Notes: generated by a model not told the origin, from the sequence alone. DNA of 64,000 nucleotides from Capitulum mitella (GCA_030062745.1 CP099841.1:11040970-11104969); one strand, 5' to 3'. Counted from the stretch's first letter, positions 11,276-23,673 are shown. Translations and numbers: made by a program.

Positions 11276-12120
11276 TTAGACTTTAGATTAGGTGTTGCCA
11301 AGAATACGCAATTAAACTCTGTGACGTTCTCATGCATTCGCGCGTTATTCGATATACGTTATTACATTGTAGTATGATACCCTGAACATTTATCTTCATT
11401 TCCACAGAGGCACAGTCCTCAAACTCTTTCTGGAATTTCTGGAGTAAAGGCATTTTTGTGGAGGTCTGCAAGTTCGTACTCTTTCAATAGGGGTTTACCA
11501 AGGAGTGCGTATTCCCACGCCATTGACTACATCTGTTTACCATCATCCGACTCGTACGCTACGATTATGTTACTTCCAATTAAAGACACGATGCATACCT
11601 AACCCATCTGCGCACACCCAGACCATGAAAACTCGACCGAAAAACCTACATTCTGTACTGAAATGTTGCACTTTCATGTGCGTATTGGAATGTATGACCG
11701 ACAGCCCTAACCGCACTTTCGGTCAGCCGGCCGCCCGAAGTCCCTTGACGACGAACGACGAATCCCTCACGTTTTGCCTTACCGCCCTATGGGACCACTT
11801 TGTCCCATTTCCCTCGTTTCGTAGACTGGGCTGGCTGGAGCTGTGGTGATTCCCCCCTCCAGTCAGGGACTTCTTTGCTGGGGGGTGACGTCAGCATCTC
11901 GGGTCTCTTTGCCCCCTCCGCTTTCTCCACGGACATTCGGGCAGAGCATGCGGATCAGAGAGGGACTGCCATGATGTTGACGGCCGGGAAGTGCTGACAC
12001 CAGCGCTGGTGGTCGGCCGGCCGCCGGCGCTCGCGTCAGCGGCCGGTCCCTCGCCGTTGACGCCGTGGACACAGAAGCCGCTGGCGCCGCAGCAGCACAC
12101 CGCAATCACACGAATTGACC
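11276..12120. other. Unassigned spacer with a GC-rich patch
   Basis: No gene is recognised. The GC-rich stretch 11850-12110 produces overlapping frames on both strands without known motifs. Confidence 0.35.
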
Positions 12121-12667
12121 TCATTCTCCCGAGGCGGTTTTTCCCACTCCCCTCTTCCCTATCTTACTGAACACTTTCGGCAGCGTCTTGGCGACAGCGG
12201 TCATCCCCGACTCATCCGCTTTGAATATTTTGCGTGGGGCATACCACATCTTGATTGAGACTCCTCGAGGTCTCAAAAAACCGCCCACTTGTGGCCTGTT
12301 AAATTCACAGTCCCTGGCCAAGCTCACGTTTTCCGGCGTGTGGAACGCCAGATCGTGCCTCTGGAAGAATTCGCGAACCCAGTACTGTCCCGCGGTTTTC
12401 TTTTCTTTGCAGAATCTGTGCTTCAGCTGATTTGTATCGGCGTCCTGATCCACAGAACATGTCGTCCAACTGTCGGCAATACTCAGCAAGTTTCTGCTCC
12501 TCCTCATCTTCCTTGAACACGACCTTGAAGCATCCGAGAGAAGTGGGCACCGTCCCGAAGCCGCCATCTTCCGTTTATTTCCTCCTTTTGCCACAAGCTT
12601 TTCGGCCTTCAGCAGTAGGTGCCTCAGTAAATACGGGTTTCCTGTCCGAATGTCTTTTCCGAGGCAT
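12121..12667 (-). pseudogene. pogo/Tigger-like transposase remnant (5' part)
   Basis: Minus-strand reading starts at a Met codon at 12667-12665 (MPRKRHSDRKPVF). After a stop it continues as KVVFKEDEEEQKLAEYCRQ (frame of 12305-12550), then shifts to the 12121-12594 frame: LKHRFCKEKKTAGQYWVREF, SLARDCEFNRPQV and KIFKADESGMTAV. This order (small HTH region, W-x-x-x-F segment, LARxxxFNRPQV, then the first catalytic Asp in the ADESG motif) is that of Tigger/pogo-type Tc1-mariner relatives. At least one stop and one frameshift break it. It also ends just after the first catalytic Asp, so the rest of the DDE core is missing. Confidence 0.75.
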
Positions 12668-12894
12668 GTTTACGGCTGAAAATGAGTGAAACTTTGCGAA
12701 TAAATATACTGGAGGTACCTCCTGACAAACGTCTTGAAAACAAATGCTCAGTGGCCTAACATGAATGAAGGGCACGTTTTTCCCACTCCAAAAAATTCGC
12801 GTGGCACCTGGACAGAGGGAGATCGTCTAAAAATAAACTGGTGCAAGAGTACGTACTCGCCTGCGGGAGGAGGTTTTTGGCTTTTCCTCGGAGG
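12668..12894. other. Short spacer
   Basis: This lies between the Tigger remnant and the next element. A TTTTTCCCACTCC motif occurs at about 12777 and again at about 12138, on both sides of the Tigger remnant. It may mark the edges of the element that carried it. Confidence 0.3.
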
Positions 12895-13166
12895 CAGCGT
12901 TGCCGCTAGGGTACGATCGTACTAGATCTGGTACTCTTTTGACAAATCTGGTACGCAGGTATGGAACGTCAAAATCTGGTACACTTTAGGACTTGCTGGT
13001 GCGATTTGGTACGGTATGATACGATTCTGGAACGATTCGGTACAATTAGTTATTCTGCGGAAAATTTACCTATTTAGTTCCGTTTGTAAGAAAAATCGAG
13101 CATGAATACAGCTTAAAAATAGATAAGAAAAATTATGGTACGTTGCGACGTAGGGAATGCCACCCA

Positions 13167-16080
13167 CAGGGGCGAGTCCAGGATTTCGCCACGGGGACGA
13201 ATGGTCAGCGTTGGCCCACCTCCCGGCCGCCCCTCCCCCGTTTTTTGCTCTTCAAATACGAAAAAGCGTGGATCCGCGCGGGTCCAGAGCGAAGTATTTT
13301 ATATTTTGCGTTTTGGCCATTTAGAGTAACTGCAAAAGGCTTAAGCACGTCACTTTACTTTTAAAAAAAATATCCGTTTTGTTGCCGTGCAAAGTGGCTG
13401 AAATGTTACAAAAACGGAAGAATTTTAGGTGGCTGCATCCCTCCCTCTATTTGAAATCCCGTGTCCGTATCCAACGGTTTGTAGATCCTTGGTCAGGGAC
13501 GGTCCAGGAGTCCCTCTGTCCCCTCGTAGTTTCTGAAAATTTTTGCCAACTTAGATTCCCTTTTGCAGCAGCATGGGCACCTTCTGGTGATCTCTGACCG
13601 TCTGCCGTGTGTATGGCCCTCTAGTGGTCTCAGGTCCTTTTTACAATTTCAAGTGCACCTCGGGACGTCTTAGGCTCTGTTGGCAGTTTCATTTAAACGT
13701 CCTGGACAGTTTCAGGTACCCCTCTGGCAGTTTTAGGGACGCCTTGGCCATCTCGGGTTCCCTCCTGTCGTCTCTAGGACATTTTTGCCGTCTAAGGAAC
13801 CCCTCAGGCAGTAACTGGGACCATCTGTAAGTCTCTCTCTGCCGCGACGGAGACGCCTGTTGCAGTCCTCTGGGTCCTTTGGTTATTTCAGAAGTTGTCG
13901 GAACGTCTCAGGGTTTAGTTGTTTCAGGGCCCCCTATGGTAGTCTCAGGGGACCTTATTGCTAGAGACTGTTAGCACTCTCAAATGCCACTCTCAAGCAG
14001 TCTTAGCGAACCCTTTATTGTCTTAGGTGCCTATCTTGCCGTTTCTGAGGAATATTTTTGCCGTCTCAGAACCCTCTGGTAATTACAAAAGATGTTTTAG
14101 CGATCTCAGGGCCCTTCTGCGGCGTCATGAGCCTTCTGAGCGTCTGCGGTAGCCCCCAGAGCTGTATCTGGGGACTGCCTCTGTTACACTGGGGTATATT
14201 TGGCAGTCTTAGGGCCCCTCTAACCATATCAAGAGCCTTTTCTGGAGCTTCAGGCACCTCACTGACAGTCTCAGGGGGACTTTTTCCGTGCCAGGAACTC
14301 GCCTAACACGTTTGGGGGCTTTTGGTCGTCTAGGGCCCCCACGCGGTCTTAAATGCCTTCTTATTGTCTTTGCCCTCGCAGGGGTCCTCTGACGTTTTTG
14401 CCGGCCTCGGGAGCCCTCTGTCATGTAGCGGCTCCTTACCGTCTCAGGACCAACCTGATCTTTCCAGGGCTCTCGGACTGCATCGAGAACTTCTCAGGTT
14501 TTCAAAAGGACTAATGTAGCCTATTTTTGGCCCTCTCGAGTTTGAGAAGGTCTACGATGAATCCCCATTCACGGGCCACACTGGCTGGCCAGGAGTTCCT
14601 TATGCCGTCCTAGCTTCTTAACCCCCGCACGACCGTGGGTCGGCGACGATCACGCCCGACTGGGGATGGGCAGTTGGCCGCCACTCCTCTAACTCACGAA
14701 CCGTTGGTCGCACGATGGAAATAAGAACACCGCTGGAAAACTTGTGACGAGTAGAGCTCGAAACTGGTCTCATGTTTAGTTTTGATAATATGTAAGCAAT
14801 TTACGTCCTGTATCTGTATTCTCATAGCCGACTGCATCAGACCGAGAAACGGCCTGAATCTCAAGGGCTGTGACTAATAACGCATAGGTAAAGGCACAAA
14901 CGCACAAGTTAAGGTCCGCAGATGCCGATACATGTCTAATTTCTCAGATTTGTCCAATATATACGCCAAAACGTTGAATTAAAGACACGACAGTTTTCAC
15001 GCCGGTTGTCGGCGGGTGCCGCAGCCGTACGCAGTGAGGAATTAACGGGAATTAATTTTAGTGTTCCTTTATTTTCGCGACATAAGCCTATCCATGCAAA
15101 TTTTATTGATCTTAATGGTTCTTGTGATGGCTCCCATGCCTAAATTTTTGAAAAATCCATTAGTTATCAATGTACACAACTGGCGGAGCTTTATTCCCGA
15201 GAGCCTGTTTATTTCCGAAATATGCAATTTTTAAACCTTTTTTAGGTTTTTAGTATTGCGTACGTCTGTGCAAGTCGGTTTTGCCATTTTCTACCCATTC
15301 TGAGTAATTCATCGCTTATTTTGACCGTGGTACATTTTGGCCCATTACAGTTATTCGTGCCCTGACCTCAGGTCAGTGACTGGAAGTCATTGGTACTTTG
15401 CCCATTGACGGTAACTAGATATCTGCTTCACTCCACACTAAAAATGCTATGGAAAATTCCACCAATTTCCGAAAAAACGACGACGTGTCTTAAAAATGGG
15501 CTTAACCTCAGGTCAATGACCCGGAAAATTCCGAAAAATCTAAGATAGCAGGTTTGTTGCATCTATCGAGATCACTAATCCCTGAAAGTATTATTGGGAT
15601 ATCTTGTTTTGCAAAAATGTTACAGGGCGCTAAATGGGATTGACTTTAGGTCAATGACCCAAAAAATTACGACAAATCTGAGATAGCGGTTTTGTTTATG
15701 TGGTATGTATTAAGGTCACTAATCGCTGAAAGTATTATTGCGATATCTTGTTTTGCTAAAAAGTTACAGGGCGGTAAACTTTTTTGGACATGGGTCCGTT
15801 TGACCTGACCTAGGTCAAACATCTGACTTGATCTGAGGTCAAAACTTTGACACAAGGTGTAAAAATGATCGAGCAAAAGGCACACGAAGTTTCGTGGCTC
15901 TGTGTTTGCTCTCTCGCAATCGTAGAAAAACCCAAGGGGAGGTCAACCGCCCCCCCCCCCCAGTCGGGGGCGGGTTAACGTCTTGCCGCCCCAGGGGCCC
16001 CTCCGGCCCTTTAAGCCGCCTCATGTGCCCTTTACGCTGTTGGGGCCCCTCTTGCGGCCTCCTCAGGGAAAACTCCATGC
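13167..16080 (-). mobile_element. hAT-like ~20-bp-array element (copy B), interrupted by a MITE
   Basis: It begins CAGGGGCGAGTCCAGGATTT, the same end type as the copies at 2272 and 23055, and lies in the opposite orientation to them. Most of 13480-14530 is a degenerate ~20-bp array (GTCTCAGG, GCCGTCT and GCAGTCT motifs, the complement of the CCTGAGAC arrays). The region 14520-14612 aligns with the reverse complement of 21640-21740, including GAATCCCCATTCA and GGCTGGCCAGG. The alignment resumes after the MITE at about 15979 (CTCATGTGCCCTTT, GCTGTTGGGGCCCC). The far end near 16080 is not resolved and may be truncated. Confidence 0.65.
14622..15974 (+). mobile_element. TTAA-type MITE family 2, copy 3 (complete, 1353 bp)
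   Basis: It is flanked by TTAA on both sides (14618-14621 and 15975-15978). It starts CCCCCGCACGACCGTGGGTC and ends CAGTCGGGGGCGGG, so the ends are short inverted repeats starting CCCSC. The TTAA duplication and CCC-starting ends are typical of piggyBac-type elements. There is no coding capacity. The TGACCT AGGTCA palindrome lies at 15806-15817 in a cluster of TGACC motifs. The MITE interrupts a hAT-like copy whose sequence resumes on the other side. Confidence 0.85.
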
Positions 16081-16197
16081 GTGGCTTTATAAAAAAAACT
16101 TGTCCGCTGAAAACAAATCCTGGCACGTTGTCTTGTAAATCTGGTACATTTTAGGCATATGTCTGGTACGCTCGCCAAAACCAAAACGGCAACACTA

Positions 16198-16740
16198 CTC
16201 GGGGTGCAGAAAGTAACGAAATGCAGTGCGATGAAACGTGAATTCATGTCACGCAGCATAACATCTAAAAGCGCGCGTGCAAACACTTAACCTCCACATG
16301 GCCGCGTCTCCGCGCCATATGCACTTTTACATTCGACACCTGTGCGTATTCCTGACTCTCAGGACAGCCGTTACAATCACAGTGGGGAAACCGTCTATGG
16401 ATGCAGGTTGAAGCATGGTCTTACCTTTTACCACAGGTGTACGGTTAAGAAAATGCCAACGGAGTTATGAAAAACAAAGGCAGGTAACCGTTAAGCAACT
16501 TTTCCCAACACTTGAACATCGTAAAAAAGTTGCGAAAAAGAATTAAACATCTGCCAAACACGTAAAACATATCGCAGTTACTCACCTTCCGTGTTGTAGA
16601 ATACGAAACCCCCGAAAAAATTTTTTTTTTTTGGGGGGGGGGGGGGGGCTCCGCCCTCTGGTAAAAAAAAAAAAAAAGCTGATGAGTACTGTTGCAGCCT
16701 GCGCACGCTCTTACCCCCCTCTACCCTATTTCCAGGATTT
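16198..16740. other. Spacer with homopolymer block
   Basis: The stretch 16615-16678 has a run of T, then about 17 G, then a run of A. The rest has no recognised feature. Confidence 0.5.
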
Positions 16741-16965
16741 TCTCGGTTTTATATGGTTGTCCATAAGAAAACACATGTAGTAAAAACACATACATATTGT
16801 CCAAAAATAAAACATGAGGCCAGTTCCTAGCTTTATTTGTAACGAGCTTTTCAGTGGTAGGCTTATTTTTGGCGTGCAACCAACCGTTCGCCAGTCAGAA
16901 GGGGTGGGGACGGTCAACCGCCCCCTGTCGGGCGTGCATGGCGCTGACTTCAATCCGGGCGCGGG
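16741..16965 (-). mobile_element. TTAA-type MITE family 2, end fragment
   Basis: Read on the minus strand this matches the family's left ~230 bp: CCCGCGCCCGGATTGAAG, then CGAACGGTTGGTTGCACGCC and the ATAAGAAAACACATG region. TTAA follows at 16966-16969. The rest of the element is absent. Confidence 0.65.
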
Positions 16966-19047
16966 TTAAAACGAGGCGCAAAATTCTGCCGTCATTCTCG
17001 CATCCAGATATGGGACGGTACGTTGCTGAACGACAAAGATGATCTGCGTTCACTGGCGAGGTATCCACGACGTCTGAACATGGAATCCGAAGTTGGAATG
17101 TTTTGCCGTTTTGGCATCATCGAGTGTTGAAAACGAATGCTGACGATTGCATCGAGTGCTAAAAACAGTGACTTGCCGCTGTTCTTTTTGTCACTGTGTT
17201 TTGTATCTTGTCAGCAAATGTTTCGCTCTCCATTTGTTTATTTTGAAAACCTGTTTGAAACGCGATCCTGAACACCTACCAAGGGGATTCTGGGGCGAAG
17301 GATTTTTTCACAAATAGTGCTGTGGGTTGATGACTGACACTTGTTTTGCCTGTGTAGTTTGCAGCTTGTACCATCCCAGTTTGGGTTTGTTCCAGAAAAT
17401 ATGCATCATGGTTTTTGTGCATAGCCAAGGTGCCAGCCTAATAAAACTGTGTCGAATCCCTCTTCCTTTATAGAAGCGTGTGAAGTATGCAATACGAATT
17501 TTGTTAAGGTGTTTTTTTGCCGCCCAAAACTTTGTTAGATTCTAATGTGTATAATTTTCTTACAAAGTTGTGCTTGTCATCCCCGTGTTTTTTTACTTCT
17601 AAATTAAAACGTCAATAGAAAAAGTTTAGAATGGCATTTAGGCTATAGGCGTAACATAGTATGGACTGCTATCATGTTATTTGTCCCTTAATTCACAGAA
17701 ACTCAATTTCTTTCTAAAAGTTTTTCCTTTGGTACGGATTTGGCTTAAATGTGGATGGAGTGAAACGCATATGGATCGGACCTGATTGTGGAGAAAACAG
17801 TCCGTGTCTTGGTCTAGTGGGCAGCTTGAGGGTGTTCTGAAGGGATGATCCGCGTCTTTTTGGCGGTCAGCAGATTGCGGAGCCCGCCAGGACACGTACA
17901 AGTTCTCAGAGTTCGCTGCTGCCTCCCACTCCGCTTCGCACTGGCGACTGGAATGATCTGAGACACGCAGATATAAAACGGTTTATGGCTCATCCGGTGG
18001 GTTTGCAGGCTCTCTGCGCACCCTTCCACGACCTCATGCTCACGGTCGCTGGTTTCCACAGAGCTGTTGCAGTGTTTATAGGCCACTGGCCATACACAAG
18101 ATTTCTGCTATGGAACAATGGTCAAAGGAGGTACGCCTTTCAGTTGGGGGTCTCTTATGGACTGAAGAGACCTTATCTGAACACGCGCTCAACGAACACA
18201 TGACGTCCATCCGACCACGCAGGCAATATGCTACCGAATCTGCCCCAGTGGTGGGAAGTGAGCGAATGACATTTATTTAGACTTTTGATTCTCGCTGGAG
18301 GCACGGCCTTTGTTCTTCAAAATTTTTGATGTTAGTAATGAAAAGACTGTTTTGATTAAATCCTTGACCTGAACCTTGAACCTTTTAATGAGCCTTGCTT
18401 TGACAAGGTCGTATGATTAAGGAATACGACAACCTTTGACACAGCAGGAGAATCCGGTTGTTATCTAAAACCTAATTTTTCCTGTTATAAAAAATGTTGT
18501 TCTTGTTCTCCTTAATCACACCGAAAATCCGGGAGTAACATAGTAACATAGTAACATAGTAACCACGACCATATGTGTTTTATTAAGGTCGTGTAAAAAG
18601 CTTCAAGGATCAAGCCAGACATGCTTCACAAAATGCACTCTGGTGTTGTTGCTGAAAGCACTCAATAGCCAGACGTTGAGTGCCGGGTCAGTTTTCTTGT
18701 GGAAACAATGGTGCAGGATGACAGCTAGTCGATGAATGTTTAACACCTTACCGACAAAATCTAGTCAGACTAAATTGCCTGTAAAAGACCTGAGCGTTGG
18801 GTCTTCAAAAGCCTGGAAAACCAGCAATGGCCTCTTGAAGCTGACGCTGGTCATGTAATTTGAACACGTGACTGCTATCTTTCAAGCGATTCCGAACTAC
18901 AATTTAATCGAGGTTCCCGAACTACTCATTTTGATGTACATACCAAAAGTACGTTTTTTTCTGATTGAAGTTGGGTAATACATTGCCATAAGTGCATTTG
19001 AAACACTGGTCAGTCATTGGCACCATTAGCAGGCATTTGGGTTGAAT
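16966..19047. other. Unassigned sequence with one octamer microsatellite
   Basis: No gene or element end is recognised. Bases about 18534-18565 hold roughly four copies of AGTAACAT. The frames at 17677-18203 are short, overlap on both strands and carry no motif. Confidence 0.45.
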
Positions 19048-19547
19048 NNNNNNNNNNNNNNNNNNNNNNNNNNNNNNNNNNNNNNNNNNNNNNNNNNNNN
19101 NNNNNNNNNNNNNNNNNNNNNNNNNNNNNNNNNNNNNNNNNNNNNNNNNNNNNNNNNNNNNNNNNNNNNNNNNNNNNNNNNNNNNNNNNNNNNNNNNNNN
19201 NNNNNNNNNNNNNNNNNNNNNNNNNNNNNNNNNNNNNNNNNNNNNNNNNNNNNNNNNNNNNNNNNNNNNNNNNNNNNNNNNNNNNNNNNNNNNNNNNNNN
19301 NNNNNNNNNNNNNNNNNNNNNNNNNNNNNNNNNNNNNNNNNNNNNNNNNNNNNNNNNNNNNNNNNNNNNNNNNNNNNNNNNNNNNNNNNNNNNNNNNNNN
19401 NNNNNNNNNNNNNNNNNNNNNNNNNNNNNNNNNNNNNNNNNNNNNNNNNNNNNNNNNNNNNNNNNNNNNNNNNNNNNNNNNNNNNNNNNNNNNNNNNNNN
19501 NNNNNNNNNNNNNNNNNNNNNNNNNNNNNNNNNNNNNNNNNNNNNNN
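19048..19547. other. Assembly gap of exactly 500 N
   Basis: The run of 500 N is probably a scaffold gap of default or estimated size. It removes the 5' part of the transposase gene that begins just downstream. Frames crossing it are meaningless. Confidence 0.98.
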
Positions 19548-20499
19548 CCGCACGTTCTTAGACGTCAGGATATTTAAGGACCATCTGCGTCAATGCAGAA
19601 AGTACCTTTTATAACGGAAGTCTGTGCCACTATGGCTGCACCACGAGAAAAAAAGACAAATTTTGGTTGACCGGTGCTCAGAACTGCCTTCGCGAGGAGA
19701 AGTGCTGCAGCAATATTTTCAGTCCCATCGTGTGGATAGGCTTACCCAGAGGTACGTCAAAACACAGATCGTCCGCGAAATGATGAAGGTGTGGAACAAA
19801 GCCCGTATTCTCACTGCACCGGAGCGGAACGTGATAAAGAAGCTCAGCAGGAAGCTTGACCAGTACCAAAAGCAAATTCTGGAGGTTCACCCCGGAAATT
19901 GACAAGAAGAATGGATTTAGGGATAACCTTAACAATCTTTTTTACCTTGCCCTTGTCGGCACCATTAAGATCATCAAAACCAAGAGGATAAAGACATTCT
20001 CTCAAAACCAAGAGGCCCAAAGGGAGCCAGGTCGCCGAGGCGTCATGGTGGTATTCGATAAGTTCCCTTCTGAAAAGGAGGAGCGAGCTCTTCAACGACA
20101 ACAGTAGGCCAAAGCTTTAAAGGGCCCGCCGTTGGATTAAACAGCAGACCGAGCAGGAGGCAACTGCCCAGCTGGAATACTCGCCTACCGACAACACACA
20201 ACTGACAGACCAGGATGACCCGCAGCCCTTGGCCATGCCTTCGAAGCGGCCCTGCAGGAGAGCCAAGAACATCGCCACTCCTGGTCAGGCAGCAGCCCTC
20301 GATCGGACCAAGCTCAATGATCGCTCTGCAATCCACTTCCTACCGGCGACGAATTCGGCCCTCGGCCACAACTCCTCTGAACTGGTGATCACAGAAGCTC
20401 GGCGAGGCGGGCACGTAGATCGCAGAGGAAAGCCATTGCGGACGAAATCTAGCATTCTTTCTCCGCGTCACCCAACCTGGTGGTCCACTGGGACGGCAG
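19548..20499 (+). pseudogene. N-terminal part of a decayed DDE-type transposon protein
   Basis: Several frames join by eye into the N-terminal half of a multicopy transposon protein that I know from many invertebrate genomes as 'uncharacterised protein'. Recognisable pieces in order are QRYVKTQIVREMMKVWNKAR (19624-19902 frame), then NLNNLFYLA and QREPGRRGVM (19856-20107 frame), then KNIATPGQAAALDRTKLNDR and SALGHNSSELVI (20229-20549 frame), ending at NLVVHWDG just before 20499. The frames are offset and there is an internal stop, so it is broken. The 5' end lies in the N gap. The protein continues at 23675 after a hAT-like insertion. Confidence 0.65.
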
Positions 20500-21129
20500 C
20501 AGCGACGGCGGAAAAGGGGGGCAGGAGGGGCGGCCGCCCCCGCCCTTAAGCTGGGGGGCAAAATTTGCCCCCCCCAGAAATTTCGGCCACTGCATCAAGC
20601 AAAATCGTGAAAAATCAGCCTTACGCTATAAGAAAAAGAAAAAAAATCGATGTACGAACCGAAAGAAAACGTACTCTGAATGTACAAGAAGGCTTTGTGC
20701 TATGAAGAGAGGCCCATGGTCTGAATGAGCGTTTAAAGGCCCCTGCTTGCTTGTAGGGGAATTCACAGCTTGTTTCAGGAGGGCCCCCTGTAGACCCATA
20801 AAGGACCCCTGCCAGCCTCTGAAGGGACCTCCTTTCGGTCTGGAAATAGGGCCCTGCCCCTGCCTCCAGAGGTCGACATGAGCCCTTAACAGACATATAG
20901 AATGCCCTCTACAGACAGGCAGTGGCCCCCTGGCCAACAGGTGCCCCTAAACGATTGTTCAGGAGCCCCTGCTTTCCTGTACAGATGCCCCTGCCGACCT
21001 GTAACAGGCTCCCGCCAGGTCGCCAGGAACGTCGTTACTGGTGAGCATGGGCCCGTTTACAGTTCAACGAGGTACCTTTACAAACCGACAGTAATTTTAA
21101 CCACATCGGGTCCCACTCATTACGAGGGC

Positions 21130-23055
21130 CAGGCGCGGATCCAAAGGGGCAGCAATTGGGGTGGCCGCCCCCTCCCCCCTGAGGAGAACCCCGTATGAGC
21201 TTCACGGGGTCTCTACAAAAAACTGACATGCTCTTGATGCAGTCAGAGAGGCCTCCTGGAGGGCTAGATGACCTCTGAGACGCATAGAGGGTCCCTGAAG
21301 CTCCCAAAGGGCCTCTGAGACCACAACAGGGTCCCAGTACGGCAGACTGGTCCCGAGACCGCCAGATGGCTCATAGGGCCCCTGGGACGGCCAAGATGAT
21401 GACTTAGTCCCTAGGGGACCCCTGTGAGTGAAAAGCGGAAGGTTCTTGATGTAGTCAGAGGGCCTCCGGGGAGGTGGAACTGGTAAGATGGCCCCTAAGA
21501 TAGAAAGAAGGGTCCTTGAAACTCTTCGAGGGCGCCTGGGACTGCAAGGGGCACCAACACGGCAAAGGGTCCATGAGACCGCTAACATTGCCAGAGAGGC
21601 ACTTGAGACGGAAAGAACTTTCGATGGTGCTTGGCACGGCATAAGGAGACCCTGGCCAGCCAGAGGGGCCCACTGAATGGGGATTCGTCGATAACCTACT
21701 CAGTCTCGAGAGGAGCCACAAATGGGCTACATTGGTCTTTTTGAAATCTTTGGGTTCTTGATGCTGTCAGGGGTCCCCGGGAAGGCCAGGTGGTTTCTGG
21801 GACGGCAAGATGGGCCTGTACACCGCAGATGACCCCTGAGAACGCCAAAAAGGTCGCAATACCCCTGCGAGACAATGACGATAAGAGTGCCTCTGAAACT
21901 TTATTTGGGCTTTATGGGGGCGCTGGGCGGACAGAGGGTCCCCGAATGTAATAAGTGGGTTCCTGGCACGGGCAAGATCCCTCTGAGACTGCCAGCGAGG
22001 CCCATGAAGCGCCAACAAAACGGCTAGGGTTGTTACGGCTAGAGGGGTCCTAAAAGACTGCCAGACATACCTCATGTAACAGAGGAAGACCCCTAACACA
22101 GCCATAGGGACCACCGGACACGTTCAGAGGGTCTATGACACTGCACAGGGGCCCTGAAATTGCCAAATAGTGCTTTGTAACTGCCAAAGGGCCCCTGAGA
22201 TGGCAAAAATGTTTCCCAGAGACGATAAGAGGTGTACCCAGGACCGCAGGGGGTCCACTGAGACTGTTAGAGAGGGACCTTTGAGACTGCTTACTAAAAG
22301 TCCCTAGCAATAGGGGCCACTGAGACGACCAGAGGGGCCCTGGAAATACTAGACCTTGAGACGTCCAGACTGCTCGTGAAATGGCCAAAGGACTTAGACG
22401 ATTGCAAGAGGCGCCCCTGTCACAGCAGAGAGAGGCTTACACAGGGCTCTTTTTAGTGCCTGAGGGGCTCTTTAGACGGCAAAAACGTCTCAGGGACAAC
22501 AGGAACCAATCCGAGATAGTTTAAGCGTCCTGAAACTTCTAGATGGGAAACTTCCAAAGGAGCACCTGAGACGTCCCGCGGGACACGTGAATTGGTAAAA
22601 GGAACCCGAGACCACTAGAGGATCCTGGCACGGCAGACGCCCCGAGACCACCAAAAGTGCCCCTGTAACTGCAAGAGGGAACCTAAACTAAGCTGACCTA
22701 AACTGAACTAAACTAAACTAAACTAACCTAAACTAAAACAGATCCAGAAGCTACGGGATTGTGGGGGGGGGGGGGCACAGACGGGCTAATGAATCAGATA
22801 CAGACACGACATTTCAAATGAAGGGAGGACGGAGCCGCCTAAAATCTCGCCATTTTTGTGATATTTCGGGCACTGTGTTCGGAAATAAAACGCAGGATTT
22901 TTTCAAATAAGATGACGCGTTCGAGTTTTTTGGTCACCTTATTGCGTAAAAAGCAGAATTACATCATTTTCCATATCTGGAGGGCAAAAAATGGGGGCCC
23001 CGCGCTAACCATTTGCCTCCACCCCCGCCTTAGCGAAATGTTGGACCCGCCCTTG
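21130..23055 (+). mobile_element. hAT-like ~20-bp-array element (copy C) nested in the previous one
   Basis: The left end is CAGGCGCGGATCCAAAGG. The right end on the minus strand is CAAGGGCGGGTCCAACATTT. The flanks ACGAGGGC (21122-21129) and GCGAGGGC (23056-23063) match at 7 of 8. The body is a long degenerate array with exact 20-bp steps in places: motif starts at 21271, 21291, 21311, 21331 and 21351, as in CTCTGAGACNGCNAGAGG. It is followed by a CTAAA/CTAAC pentamer stretch (22684-22738). The first ~400 bp match copy A at 1242. No protein is encoded. Confidence 0.8.
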
Positions 23056-23673
23056 GCGAGGGCTTCCATTGGTTTCGAGGATCCCCTTGATCCGATTTGC
23101 CCTCCCCCTGGGCGGAATCCTGACTACGCCCCTGATCCATTATGTGAGAGATTTGGCTCTGGCATTGTCACGTTATGTGTGTGTGGGGGACAGGCAAAGC
23201 TGCTTTGGCAAGTGCTTGAGATAATGATTTCGTTCTCGTATGATAGTCTGTAGGAGCTTTGTTACTAAGCGTCGAGTTATAATTTAATGTTGTGGGAGGA
23301 AACTGCCTTTCAAACATTTACAAATGCATTTCATAATAATGTTGAATTCGTGATGTAAACGCGAACATAATAACAAGCAGAAGTTTGCATCATTCGCCAT
23401 TTTGAAGATGAATGCCCAAAGTCAAAGACCTGAAAAATGGCAATGGGTACAGACCTGAACAGAAAAATCAACGCATGTTGGAGAAAATAAGTATGCACTA
23501 GCGCCAAAACCTGGAAAAAAAGGTTTGCTTATTTAAAGAAAAATTCGGCGATAGCAAAAGAACGAAGTTCAGTTGTTTTTTTCGGGATGGGAGAAGAAGG
23601 TAACCCAAATGAGGTCGGTTGTTGATCCGACAGAGCTTGCCCCCCCCAGCCGAAAATGCAATCCGCCGTCCCT
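22268..23673 (+). repeat. Left arm of a 1.4-kb inverted repeat
   Basis: Bases 22268-23673 match the reverse complement of 26260-27656 almost throughout, from TAGAGAGGGACCTTTGAGAC at the outer edge to GCAATCCGCCGTCCCT at the inner edge. The two arms are separated by about 2.6 kb. They are copies of the same nested hAT-like composite in opposite orientation. Confidence 0.9.
22684..22738 (+). repeat. Degenerate (AACTA)n pentamer tract
   Basis: AACTA/AACCTA-like pentamers with frequent substitutions form this tract. The reverse-complement copy is at about 27185-27242 in the other arm. It resembles TTAGG telomere repeats but is mostly TTAGT. Confidence 0.75.

Larger units (their letters stand above)
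12895..16197 (+). mobile_element. hAT-like non-autonomous element holding two nested insertions
   Basis: The left end is CAGCGTTGCCGCTAGGGTAC. The right end, read on the minus strand, is TAGTGTTGCCGTTTTGG. CAGYGTTGCC is a typical hAT terminal sequence. The flanks CTCGGAGG (12887-12894) and CTCGGGGT (16198-16205) match at 6 of 8 positions, an aged 8-bp duplication. TCTGGTAC-type octamers recur near both ends (12930-13010 and 16138-16170). Most of the interior belongs to a later insertion (13167 to about 16080) that itself contains a TTAA MITE (14622-15974). No transposase is present. Confidence 0.6.

Noticed and set aside
19017-19614. Frames of 175-190 codons across the N run
   Set aside because: Almost all of their codons are N; they only reflect the gap.
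21130-23055. Regular ~20-bp repeats considered as a CRISPR-like array
   Set aside because: Units are degenerate and contiguous, with no conserved repeat/unique spacer alternation, and the sequence is eukaryotic transposon DNA.
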